Source of the DNA: Treponema sp. UBA2869
GTDB taxonomy: Bacteria > Spirochaetota > Spirochaetia > Treponematales > Treponemataceae
NCBI GenBank assembly: GCA_002350445.1
Contig: DEEV01000045.1
Span: forward strand, 433 to 9,018
Length of the DNA stretch: 8,586 nucleotides
Reading direction: 5' to 3'
The notes under the pieces were generated by a model. That model made no database searches. It was given only the letters and a program-made list of their open reading frames with translations, and was not told the DNA's origin. Shown here in pieces: positions 1 through 5,721 of this stretch (positions are counted from its first letter, which is position 1; each line of letters opens with the position of its first letter). Made by a program: the position numbers and the translations under genes.

Positions 1-2
1 TT

Positions 3-95
3 AAAGTGCCGCATACAAGAGTTATGACGGATGAGCAGAAAAAAGCAGCTGCCGAACGTCTGAAAAAAATGAGAAAGCAGAATACTAATAACTAA
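3..95 (+). CDS. C-terminal fragment of an upstream phage gene
   Basis: Only the last 30 codons are present and the gene begins left of the window. Frame 3 is the only forward frame open here: frame 1 meets TGA at 25-27 and frame 2 starts with TAA. It ends at TAA 93-95. The tail is strongly basic and helical (TDEQKKAAAERLKKMRKQ, then NTNN), as is common at the C-termini of phage structural or packaging proteins, but nothing identifies the family. The last codons (ACT AAT AAC) overlap the first ACTAATAA element, so that element may constrain the C-terminal residues or the reverse. No function is assigned. Confidence 0.7.
   Translation, partial: KVPHTRVMTDEQKKAAAERLKKMRKQNTNN
84..91 (+). promoter_or_regulatory. 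ACTAATAA element, copy 1 (orphan, at operon end)
   Basis: This is an exact ACTAATAA preceded by AT. It lies within the last codons of the upstream gene and about 35 nt before a terminator hairpin. No ATG follows at the 3-nt spacing seen for the gene-linked copies. The next copy is 90 nt downstream, on the other side of the terminator. It could start a short RNA that ends at the 127-173 terminator, or it could mark the 3' end of the upstream message. The role is inferred from recurrence in the window. Confidence 0.45.
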
Positions 96-173
96 GACAA
101 CAATATATCTCCTAATTAATCTAATTGGCACTATGCGGAAACCCTTCCCTCTGCATAGTGCCTTTTTCTTTTT
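92..173 (+). ncRNA. candidate short terminator-ended RNA, unit 1
   Basis: This is a non-coding stretch of about 80 nt, bounded on the left by ACTAATAA and on the right by an intrinsic terminator with a T-run. It contains ATATAT followed directly by CTCCT (103-113), a sequence complementary to the AGGAG core of SD sites. The same order of parts recurs at 5714-5796 (ACTAATAA, ATATAT, CCTCCT, hairpin, T-run, ACTAATAA). This would fit a small RNA made from its own promoter, but it could equally be the 3' UTR of the upstream operon. No conserved fold other than the terminator is visible. Expression is not shown by the sequence. Confidence 0.25.
127..173 (+). terminator. strong intrinsic terminator
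   Basis: A perfect 10-bp stem pairs GGCACTATGC (127-136) with GCATAGTGCC (153-162). Inside it GGAA (137-140) can pair with TTCC (145-148) around an ACCC loop. The T-run TTTTTCTTTTT (163-173) follows immediately. It ends the upstream transcript directly before the start region of the next operon. The next ACTAATAA element touches the end of the T-run. Confidence 0.9.
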
Positions 174-181
174 ACTAATAA
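174..181 (+). promoter_or_regulatory. ACTAATAA-N3-ATG start element, copy 2
   Basis: ACTAATAA is followed by AAT and the ATG at 185. No SD precedes this ATG: the 25 nt upstream are T-rich terminator plus the element. The element gives two in-frame stops (TAA at 176-178 and 179-181) one codon before the start. Together with 5798-5805 and 6236-6243 it forms a set of three with identical spacing. I read it as a phage promoter or start element that would give a very short or leaderless message. I could not find a paired -35-like box. Confidence 0.6.
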
Positions 182-184
182 AAT

Positions 185-607
185 ATGAATTTAAGACGTA
201 TTAAGAAAAACATAACTAAAGACTGTTTCCTTTTTGACGGCGATATGTACACCGATTTTGTCGGTTCTATTGTCATTACTTCCTACATTCTAAACGGGCA
301 GACTGCCGACAGAAAAGCTATCAGAAAACAATGGAAACGTATTAAGCGTAACGGTTTAGACTTTGATATGTCAGATAAGGACTTTATAAGCAAAGTTTTG
401 AAACTGTTTAATATGCCATCAATTCCAGATGGTTCTGCCGCTTTGGTAAATTATGCCTGTGGAAAATATAACGGCTTATTAGTTGCGCCTTATGACGCAG
501 AAAGCAAAAGGGTATTTCCATTGCGTGAAGATGGTTTTGCGTCTTTAACTTTGCGAAAGGGGAAAATATATCCGATTAAGGAAGGTGTAAAAAATGAACT
601 TGCTTAA
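185..607 (+). CDS. unknown 140-aa protein, first gene of the main operon
   Basis: I do not recognise this protein. It opens with a basic stretch (MNLRRIKKN), has a central basic helix (residues about 44-56, KAIRKQWKRIKRNG) and has no clear signal peptide or full membrane segment. Residues about 18-37 are moderately hydrophobic (FDGDMYTDFVGSIVITSYIL). The ATG at 185 is chosen because a terminator and an ACTAATAA element lie just upstream and two in-frame TAA codons close off any extension. It has no SD, unlike the genes that follow. Its last 14 nt overlap the next gene, so the two are probably translationally coupled. Its place at the head of a tail and lysis operon suggests a virion or assembly role, but that is inference. 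Confidence 0.85.
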   Translation: MNLRRIKKNITKDCFLFDGDMYTDFVGSIVITSYILNGQTADRKAIRKQWKRIKRNGLDFDMSDKDFISKVLKLFNMPSIPDGSAALVNYACGKYNGLLVAPYDAESKRVFPLREDGFASLTLRKGKIYPIKEGVKNELA

Positions 608-1304
608 CTTCTTTAAGAAAAAGAAAGACTATCAAGATGAAATCTTTCAGCGTGATTTTCTACAGCATTCCAATTTAGGAAAGATAAATGCTGACACGAA
701 CAAAATAGACAGCGGAAAGTCTATTGTTATGACTAATCCGCTTTCAGCTCGTTATACATTTACAAGGCAATTAGCTGGCGAAGATAACAAGAAGTTCCAT
801 CCAAAGACCGCAGACGAAAAAGAAACGCTTTCGCCTCGTGGTTTTTTTCGTGGAAAGGAAATTGATCAGGAAGGTAGAAACCTTGTAAATAACAGACTTG
901 CAAAAGTTGAAGAACGCAGAAAGGCAGAAGGAAAAGCACCTTTGACTGCTGACCAAAAAGACTTGGTAAAAGAACAGGCAGAAAATGAAAGGATGTATGA
1001 AACGGACATTCCGTCAACTGCGCTGAAATATGTTAAGTATGATCCAAAAACGCAAGAACTGTATGTAAAGTTTCAGGGAAGTAATAAAAAATATTGGTAT
1101 CCGAGAGTACCGAAAGAAAAGGTTGAAGAACTGATGAAAGCTCCATCAAAAGGCGAGTATTTCATTAAAAACATTCATGATGTTTATACAGTTAATCCGG
1201 GACACAGGCCGGAAAACAATTCAAGTAAAAATAAAGTTGTTGGTAATTACTACGGAAAAATGAAAAAGTGGTATAGAAATGTTAGAAAAACAGGAAGGAT
1301 GTAA
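594..1304 (+). CDS. KTSC-domain phage protein
   Basis: This 236-aa protein has a basic N-terminus (NFFKKKKD), a charged, probably helical middle (about 85-135) and a C-terminal KTSC-like domain at about 140-199. The KTSC match rests on the family pattern: PSTALKYVKYD, then LYVKF, YWYPRVP, and a final helix and turn ending SKGEYFIKNI. KTSC domains are small beta-rich modules found at the C-terminus of some lysyl-tRNA synthetases and in many phage and bacterial proteins. Their biochemical role is not settled. The last 37 residues are basic and may be disordered. The start at 594 has an AAGGAAGG SD (578-585) 8 nt upstream and overlaps the preceding gene by 14 nt. A virion-associated role is inferred from context only. 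Confidence 0.85.
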   Translation: MNLLNFFKKKKDYQDEIFQRDFLQHSNLGKINADTNKIDSGKSIVMTNPLSARYTFTRQLAGEDNKKFHPKTADEKETLSPRGFFRGKEIDQEGRNLVNNRLAKVEERRKAEGKAPLTADQKDLVKEQAENERMYETDIPSTALKYVKYDPKTQELYVKFQGSNKKYWYPRVPKEKVEELMKAPSKGEYFIKNIHDVYTVNPGHRPENNSSKNKVVGNYYGKMKKWYRNVRKTGRM

Positions 1305-1307
1305 ACT

Positions 1308-1553
1308 ATGGGAATCTTGAAAGAATCAATCAGATATTACAAGGAATTGAAAGCAGAAGAAAAAAACAAAAGAAAACTGCTTTCTGCAAAAACTGATTTT
1401 CATATGCTTGAAGAACTTATTCAGAAAGTAAATGAAAATCCATATTTGAGAATTGAAGTACGTTTAAAAGATGGTACAAGTATGCTCTTGAAAACTTATT
1501 TGAAGGATAACCGGGCAGACTTGATAAACGGCGATTATGAGGAGATTAAGTAA
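1308..1553 (+). CDS. small helical protein of unknown function (81 aa)
   Basis: The ATG at 1308 follows the preceding stop by 3 nt and has a GGAAGGA SD (1293-1299) 8 nt upstream. The N-terminal half is highly charged and lysine/glutamate-rich (residues 4-30) and probably forms a helix or coiled coil. The C-terminal half alternates hydrophobic and charged residues (LRIEVRLKDG, then LLKTYLKD), which suggests a small beta hairpin. There is no signal peptide or membrane segment. I do not recognise the family. Its position between a KTSC protein and a fibre-like gene suggests an accessory or chaperone role in tail assembly, without direct support. Confidence 0.75.
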   Translation: MGILKESIRYYKELKAEEKNKRKLLSAKTDFHMLEELIQKVNENPYLRIEVRLKDGTSMLLKTYLKDNRADLINGDYEEIK

Positions 1554-1694
1554 ATGAACACAATTCCAACGGTAACAGAAAGCAGTCCAACGGCAATTAA
1601 TACATCAATAATTGCAATAAAAAGGGCAATTGAAGAAATTACCTTGAAAATAGAAACGTTAGAAAAAGAGATAAGGAGCATAAATGAAAATTAG
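1554..1694 (+). CDS. 46-aa coiled-coil microprotein
   Basis: This short gene starts with ATG immediately after the previous TAA (1551-1553). It has a GAGGAG SD (1539-1544) at 9 nt spacing and ends at TAG 1692-1694, with a TAA directly behind. It overlaps the next gene by 11 nt. Residues 1-20 are Thr/Ser/Pro-rich. Residues 21-46 (AIKRAIEEITLKIETLEKEI and onward) show a clean hydrophobic heptad pattern. The start of the next protein also carries a coiled coil (EKEIKALSQSIAALGTQL), so the two could pair. The perfect SD, end-to-start packing and heptads make it likely to be real despite its size. Confidence 0.7.
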   Translation: MNTIPTVTESSPTAINTSIIAIKRAIEEITLKIETLEKEIRSINEN

Positions 1695-3363
1695 TAATCC
1701 GAAAATATCTGATGCAGACGGAGCAAAAAACAGTGTTCCTAATTATACAGATATTGAAAAAGAGATAAAAGCATTATCACAGAGTATTGCGGCACTTGGT
1801 ACACAATTAGGGAACTTGACTAACACTGTAAATGGATTTTCTACAGAGTTTGCTACAAGTTCCTTAACTGCTTTAATTGCAAGTATTCCGCAATTATCAT
1901 CAACAACGGTTTTTGCTGATGTATTTAATGGCAAGAAGTTTGCTTTTGATAATGAAGGCACGTTTGCAAATTATGTAAAAGTATTACCCGGAACAATTAT
2001 GTTTGCACACAATGTTGATACTAATTTTCTTTTTATCAATATTGATTTAGATAACTATATTGCTTTTTCTGATAATGAAAATATTGATTGGTATGAAGAT
2101 AACAACGGAGTTTTGCGAATTGAAAACGGTTCACAGAGCTTCAAGTTCTGGTATGTTGGTTCTGGTGCGCAAATTGCTGAAACTTTTGGCGAAGTCAGAA
2201 ACAAGATCATAAAAGGTGTTACGCTTGGAGGTGTTATCAATTTGAATCTTGATAATATTAAAAGCTTTGAAAACCTCAATGTAACAGACACATTAGATGT
2301 TGAACACTTAAAAGCAACAGACGGGCAAGTATCGGGCGATTTTCAAGTATCGGGCGATTTGTATGTTAACGGAACTACTCATACGGTAGAACAAGAGCAG
2401 ATTATAAGTCAGGCTGATTTGATTGTAATGCGGGCTAACAATTCTACTCCAATGGGGAATCACGAAGCAGCGGGCTTTATCGTTCACGATTACAACGGGG
2501 TTTCTAACCTTATTGTCGGAGTGGCAAGAGATGGCACTTTGAGAATAGGAACAGGAAGCGGAACTGCTCACGATTACACAAACATTGCTTATAAAAACAC
2601 AGACGGAAAATGGTACAGCTTTGAAATTGTGGAAGATGAAAAAGTTTATACTTTGATGAATCCGCAACCGGTAGGAACTTTGACTGACTGGGAAAGTAAA
2701 AGTGAAAATAAGCCGTATGAAGAATATCTTGCGGCAACATTTACGGAACTTGATTTAAGCAAATTAGAGCCTTTACTTTGCAGGGCTGAAGAAAACGATA
2801 TGACAGACAGAGCACTTTTAATTTGGGATGCTGTAACAAAAAAGGCATTTACAATTAATGCTCCAACAATGAGCAACCAGGTATTAAAAGCAAAGATAGG
2901 AAATGAAACTGAAACGTTATGGAAGTTTGACGATGATAATGGCGGAATAACTTTTTATAAACTGAATGGCGAAGAAGTTGAAATTGAAAGTGGTTCTGAT
3001 ACTTGGGTAGCAGATGCATATTATACAGTATACGTTATACACAGCGGCTTATATGGTTTTGACGGTTCGCACTATTACAAAGTAGATTCGCCGGATGTTC
3101 CTGGTGTTATGGTTACAAGTGCGGAACTTGCAGCAGAGCTTGAAGTAAGTACACATTATCTTGTTGATAAAGTTACTGCTGACGTTGAAGATATTTCCTA
3201 CGAATGGGGAAACAGCGGAAGCGGTTCTGTTTTGCACTATTCAAATGAAGCGGCATATAATGAGGCTCTTTTGATTCCAGAAGGACAAGACGGATATATT
3301 GCAAATAATGCGCTTGTTGTAATTGACGGCGATAAAGACTACTTAACAGGAGATGAACAGTAA
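1684..3363 (+). CDS. tail-fibre-like structural protein (559 aa)
   Basis: Residues 20-50 form an amphipathic coiled coil (EKEIKALSQSIAALGTQLGN), suited to trimer assembly. Residues about 198-260 contain short beta repeats with V-S-G-D-L and Y-V-N-G-T-T-T/H-T-V motifs, followed by a stretch with ADLIVMRAN and AAGFIV. This is the usual phage fibre pattern in which strand repeats lead to a line listing retained or visible properties. A hexapeptide is duplicated at 215-226. The C-terminus carries the frequent fibre motif of the type Y-S-N-E-A-A-Y-N-E-A-L-x-IP-x-G (about 510-524). The start has an AAGGAG SD (1673-1678) 5 nt upstream. It shares 1 nt with the next gene (TAATG). It probably forms part of the tail fibre or baseplate; receptor binding is inferred. 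Confidence 0.85.
   Translation: MKISNPKISDADGAKNSVPNYTDIEKEIKALSQSIAALGTQLGNLTNTVNGFSTEFATSSLTALIASIPQLSSTTVFADVFNGKKFAFDNEGTFANYVKVLPGTIMFAHNVDTNFLFINIDLDNYIAFSDNENIDWYEDNNGVLRIENGSQSFKFWYVGSGAQIAETFGEVRNKIIKGVTLGGVINLNLDNIKSFENLNVTDTLDVEHLKATDGQVSGDFQVSGDLYVNGTTHTVEQEQIISQADLIVMRANNSTPMGNHEAAGFIVHDYNGVSNLIVGVARDGTLRIGTGSGTAHDYTNIAYKNTDGKWYSFEIVEDEKVYTLMNPQPVGTLTDWESKSENKPYEEYLAATFTELDLSKLEPLLCRAEENDMTDRALLIWDAVTKKAFTINAPTMSNQVLKAKIGNETETLWKFDDDNGGITFYKLNGEEVEIESGSDTWVADAYYTVYVIHSGLYGFDGSHYYKVDSPDVPGVMVTSAELAAELEVSTHYLVDKVTADVEDISYEWGNSGSGSVLHYSNEAAYNEALLIPEGQDGYIANNALVVIDGDKDYLTGDEQ
2326..2361 (+). repeat. 18-nt in-frame tandem duplication
   Basis: CAAGTATCGGGCGATTTT (2326-2343) is followed directly by CAAGTATCGGGCGATTTG (2344-2361), identical at 17 of 18 positions. 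It encodes QVSGDF then QVSGDL in the fibre gene. Near-identity at the DNA level, including synonymous positions, indicates a recent duplication rather than an old protein repeat. Confidence 0.95.
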
Positions 3364-3884
3364 TGAGTAAGACATACATTGTATCAAGAAACGGGGGAAC
3401 AGTAACAAAAGCGCCGATTAATGATAATAAAATCCCAATCTATGCCAACGAAACGGCACTAGACGCAGACCTTGCGAACATTCCCGATAACACACTTGTT
3501 GCAACTAGAGGCGGACACGATGACGTTATAGACCAGATGAAAGATTACATTCGGAAACAAAACGAGTTGAGTGATTGGGAAGATGTTTATGGAACTTGGG
3601 TAACGAGTAATTCACCAAGCGATGTATATAACGTTCCTTATGATGGATTCTTAACTTTCTCTATGCCTCAAAATAGCACTGTTGGTGCAAGTTATTCTTT
3701 ACACCTTTTAGATGACAATGGAGTAAATTGGAAAACTATAACATATTATCAAGGTGGTAACTCGGGCATTCCTATTACAGTAGCAGTTAAGAAAGGTTGG
3801 AAACTATACGGTTCATATGGAGCAAATACTTTCAGTAAAGTATATGCAAGTTTTTACAAACTTCGAGATTACACAGGAAGGTAG
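3363..3884 (+). CDS. tail protein with a YDGFLT beta domain (173 aa)
   Basis: The N-terminal part (residues 1-72) includes a fibre-associated motif (IYANETALDADLANIPDNTL) that resembles the end of the preceding protein, and a short charged helix (DVIDQMKDYIRKQNELSDWE). Residues about 75-168 form a beta-rich domain shared with the downstream gene: YDGFLTF at 93-99, an SLHLL strand, a WK turn, then ITVAVKKGWKLYGS (138-151) and a closing YASFYK strand. The start overlaps the previous stop as TAATG, with an AGGAG SD 10-15 nt upstream. It stops at TAG 3882-3884, with TGA three codons later in frame as a backup. It is probably an accessory tail-fibre or tip subunit. Confidence 0.82.
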   Translation: MSKTYIVSRNGGTVTKAPINDNKIPIYANETALDADLANIPDNTLVATRGGHDDVIDQMKDYIRKQNELSDWEDVYGTWVTSNSPSDVYNVPYDGFLTFSMPQNSTVGASYSLHLLDDNGVNWKTITYYQGGNSGIPITVAVKKGWKLYGSYGANTFSKVYASFYKLRDYTGR

Positions 3885-3889
3885 AAGAT

Positions 3890-4786
3890 ATGATTTACGA
3901 AATATATACAGAAAACGGAACAAAGAAAAAGAGAGCCTTAACAGGCAACGGCTACGGCTTGCCTTTAGGTACTTGGATAAGTTACGAGGGAACTTGCCCC
4001 GATGGATTTATTGAATCAGAACAGACTTTTAACACGACAACATACGCTTCACTTTATGCGATGTTGGGAACTAACAAAGTTCCAGCGCGTTTTGACCATT
4101 CAAGACTTGGGGATTATGAAGCAATAACAATAAGTTCAGACGCAAATAATCCTACAGTAATGTCGTATGACGGATTTTTGACACTTGCAGGTAACTCAGG
4201 TGGCTCTGGCGGTTTTTTGTCATTGTGGATTAACGGTGAGTCAATTAAATGGGGCGGTGAAAATACGACAAATGTTTCAAGAAGTTCTGTTACCGTTCCA
4301 TTCAAAAAAGGCGATTCCTTATATTTTTCAACAACGCAACCTAACTATGAATTAGAAAGTATAGTCGCCTATTACAAACAACATCTAGCCATCAAAGCCA
4401 CTCCTGCTTATGTTGAACCAGACACAGTAAGCGATATGGTTAATACTTTAAGAACACAAGATTCTTACTCTACATCAGAAGTAAACACAGGCAAAAAGTG
4501 GATAGATGGAAAGCCGATTTACAGAATAGCTGTTGAAGATACAGCAAATGTAACATATCCACAGCCTTCTGCTATCTCAGCAAGTGCCTATACTATTTTA
4601 TCAAGTAAAAATATTGACCGTGTAATAACGGCAAATTGGACTAGACCAGAAAGTGGAAGTTATAACGCATTCTCGACACCAGTTTCAATCGAAGTTACAA
4701 GTTCAGCCATTCTTAAAGCTGGGTCTCCTGGAAATGGTTATGCAGGAGCTTACTTGACCGTTGAATACACCAAAACAACAGACTAA
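3890..4786 (+). CDS. tail-collar-like and fibre-tip protein (298 aa)
   Basis: Three parts can be seen. Residues 24-74 resemble a phage tail-collar module (PLGTWISYEGTCPDGFIE, then TYASLYAMLGTNKVP). Residues 78-165 are a paralogous copy of the domain in the preceding gene (YDGFLTL at 93-99, then VTVPFKKGDSLYFS and a closing VAYYK). Residues 193-298 begin with the widespread phage tail motif YSTSEVNTGKKWIDGKPIYR and continue as a beta-rich tip rich in Ser, Thr and Ala. Such tips often bind the host surface in known phages. The start has a GGAAGG SD (3876-3881) at 8 nt spacing, overlapping the previous TAG. A receptor-binding or tip role is likely from domain make-up but not proven. Confidence 0.85.
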   Translation: MIYEIYTENGTKKKRALTGNGYGLPLGTWISYEGTCPDGFIESEQTFNTTTYASLYAMLGTNKVPARFDHSRLGDYEAITISSDANNPTVMSYDGFLTLAGNSGGSGGFLSLWINGESIKWGGENTTNVSRSSVTVPFKKGDSLYFSTTQPNYELESIVAYYKQHLAIKATPAYVEPDTVSDMVNTLRTQDSYSTSEVNTGKKWIDGKPIYRIAVEDTANVTYPQPSAISASAYTILSSKNIDRVITANWTRPESGSYNAFSTPVSIEVTSSAILKAGSPGNGYAGAYLTVEYTKTTD

Positions 4787-4800
4787 CGGAGATAAGTGTT

Positions 4801-5292
4801 ATGAATATTTCAGAAATATTACAGAGTTTAACAAACGGGTGGGGAATCTTGTTACTTCTAATTGTGTTGGTTGCGGTGTATTTTTTGGTGAAGAAATCGG
4901 GCTTGCAGATTCATACTGATAAAATCAGTTTAGGCGATGATTCTGAGCAGGAAAGATTTTGCCTTATGCTCCAATGGGAGCAAATTAATAGCGCACTTGA
5001 TGGCGTGGCTGTAAAACTTCCAGAACAGTACAGGCATACAGACAAATGCAAAACTATTCTTGCAAGGGTTGGCGATGTATACCAGCAGATGATTATGGTG
5101 AACCACATCCGAAATGACGCAAAGTATAAGGAACTTAAACTCGGGCTTGTTCTTAATGCTGTTCTTAAAAGAACTGATGATGAATATTTTCAATCAAAAG
5201 AGTTTATTGATATTGCAACAGACTTTAACAGTAAAATGATTGATACTCTGTATACAATAAGGCAGACGTATGCAAAGCAAAGGAGTGCATAA
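4801..5292 (+). CDS. single-pass membrane protein, possible holin-like role
   Basis: The 163-aa protein has one strong membrane segment at about 14-31 (GILLLLIVLVAVYFLV) followed by KK, so by the positive-inside rule the long C-terminal part is probably cytoplasmic. That part (about 45-160) is soluble and mostly helical, with no motif I recognise. It starts a run of membrane genes at the end of the operon (26-aa peptide, then the overlapping spanin-like frames), which suggests a role in lysis. Typical holins have one to three membrane segments and are shorter, so a long cytoplasmic domain is unusual. It has a GGAG SD (4788-4791) at 9 nt spacing. Its stop abuts the next start. The holin reading is weak. 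Confidence 0.8.
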   Translation: MNISEILQSLTNGWGILLLLIVLVAVYFLVKKSGLQIHTDKISLGDDSEQERFCLMLQWEQINSALDGVAVKLPEQYRHTDKCKTILARVGDVYQQMIMVNHIRNDAKYKELKLGLVLNAVLKRTDDEYFQSKEFIDIATDFNSKMIDTLYTIRQTYAKQRSA

Positions 5293-5373
5293 ATGGTTTT
5301 ATTTGGGCTTTGCTTGGCTGTTTGGTTTATAGGTTTAGTGTTGTTGTTTCTGGCTTGGATGTTTCGGGATTAA
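5293..5373 (+). CDS. 26-aa single-helix membrane peptide
   Basis: The ATG at 5293 directly follows the TAA of the preceding gene and has an AAGGAG SD 7 nt upstream. It ends at TAA 5371-5373, which overlaps the SD of the next genes. The product is almost entirely hydrophobic (VLFGLCLAVWFIGLVLLFLA), ending WMFRD, which fits one transmembrane helix with a charged end. Small peptides of this kind occur in lysis clusters as minor holins or holin regulators, but the family cannot be named. The SD, packing and clean helix make it credible. Confidence 0.65.
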   Translation: MVLFGLCLAVWFIGLVLLFLAWMFRD

Positions 5374-5377
5374 GGAG
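5372..5377 (+). promoter_or_regulatory. one SD placed for two overlapping starts
   Basis: AAGGAG lies 6 nt before TTG (5384) and 8 nt before GTG (5386). The two start codons share a G in TTGTG and open different frames. Both spacings are workable, so one ribosome binding site could feed both frames. There is no ATG choice for either frame near this site. Confidence 0.6.
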
Positions 5378-5383
5378 TTGTAA

Positions 5384-5710
5384 TTGTGCAAAAGGTTATT
5401 AATTGCATTGTGCTTGTTTTTCTATTGTTGTCTATCTGTGCGGCCACAGTCCAAAGCTATAGACTGGAACGCAATAGACGAGAACTTGAACAAGTTAGAA
5501 ATGAACTTGAATGCGCTAGAGATAGAACGTCAGATATTAGAGACAGCCTTAGACGAACAAATGAAATTCTCAGCGAATCAAGAACTACGGTACAAGGAAT
5601 TAGAGAACAAATTGCAGAAATCAAAAAGCAGTACGAAGCTCTGGAGAGTTATTGCGATAGTTTCTGCATCAGTAGCGATAACATCAATAATCATTACGAC
5701 AACTAACTGA
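5384..5710 (+). CDS. overlapping frame A: signal/TM, coiled coil, C-terminal TM
   Basis: This 108-aa product starts at TTG. Residues 3-18 (KRLLIALCLFFYCCLS) look like a signal sequence. Residues 24-80 are a helical coiled-coil stretch (LNKLEMNLNALEIERQILET). Residues 86-105 form a clear C-terminal membrane helix (LWRVIAIVSASVAITSIII). A secreted N-terminus, periplasmic coil and C-terminal anchor is the layout of unimolecular spanins, though the Cys at 10, 15 and 16 do not sit in a standard lipobox. It is the +1 frame relative to the GTG frame, the same relation as Rz1 to Rz in lambda. Codon use is less like the neighbours (many ATA for Ile, no CTT for Leu), so it may be the younger frame or not expressed. 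Confidence 0.5.
   Translation: MCKRLLIALCLFFYCCLSVRPQSKAIDWNAIDENLNKLEMNLNALEIERQILETALDEQMKFSANQELRYKELENKLQKSKSSTKLWRVIAIVSASVAITSIIITTTN
5386..5706 (+). CDS. overlapping frame B: N-terminal TM and coiled coil (i-spanin-like)
   Basis: This 106-aa product starts at GTG with an AAGGAG SD 8 nt upstream. Residues 5-21 are a membrane helix (INCIVLVFLLLSICAAT). Residues 25-88 are a charged coiled coil rich in Arg and Glu (RLERNRRELEQVRNELE), and the C-terminus is polar with two Cys (90 and 94). This is the shape of an Rz-type inner-membrane spanin, which works with an outer-membrane partner to fuse the two membranes at the end of lysis. Codon choice (Ile ATT/ATC and never ATA, Glu mostly GAA) matches the neighbouring genes better than frame A. 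It lies almost wholly inside frame A. Confidence in the role is moderate because spanins vary greatly in sequence. Confidence 0.6.
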   Translation: MQKVINCIVLVFLLLSICAATVQSYRLERNRRELEQVRNELECARDRTSDIRDSLRRTNEILSESRTTVQGIREQIAEIKKQYEALESYCDSFCISSDNINNHYDN

Positions 5711-5713
5711 TAT

Positions 5714-5721
5714 ACTAATAA
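5714..5721 (+). promoter_or_regulatory. ACTAATAA element, copy 3 (orphan, at operon end)
   Basis: This is an exact ACTAATAA 3 nt after the TGA that ends frame A, with no start codon downstream at the set spacing. As with copy 1, it sits just after the last gene of an operon, with a terminator following and a gene-linked copy 84 nt downstream. It is a candidate start for a short RNA. Confidence 0.45.

Noticed and set aside
133..187. A short frame starting at the ATG in the first terminator stem
   Set aside because: It has no SD or start element, and it runs through the terminator into the following gene in a different frame.
476..483. Minus-strand ACTAATAA (TTATTAGT on +)
   Set aside because: It lies inside a coding region, points away from any minus-strand gene, and one such match per strand is about what chance predicts.
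2308..2667. 119-codon minus-strand open frame
   Set aside because: It lies wholly antisense to the fibre gene and gives a Cys/Ser/Phe-rich, low-sense product with no family features. It is a by-product of the codon pattern on the other strand.
1692..3893. Possible TAG recoding, as in some gut phages
   Set aside because: Only two genes end in TAG (1692-1694, 3882-3884) and each has another stop within three codons. No gene needs read-through to be complete, so the window gives no support for a changed code.
3817..4014. 65-codon + strand frame bridging two tail genes
   Set aside because: It lacks an SD and covers the end and start of two well-supported genes in another frame. Its Arg-rich product resembles a frame shadow.
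5384..5440. Lipoprotein signal in frame A
   Set aside because: Cys10, Cys15 and Cys16 are present after a hydrophobic stretch, but the preceding residues (IAL, FFY) do not fit the usual lipobox with a small residue before Cys. A lipoprotein call is not supported without a host-specific rule.
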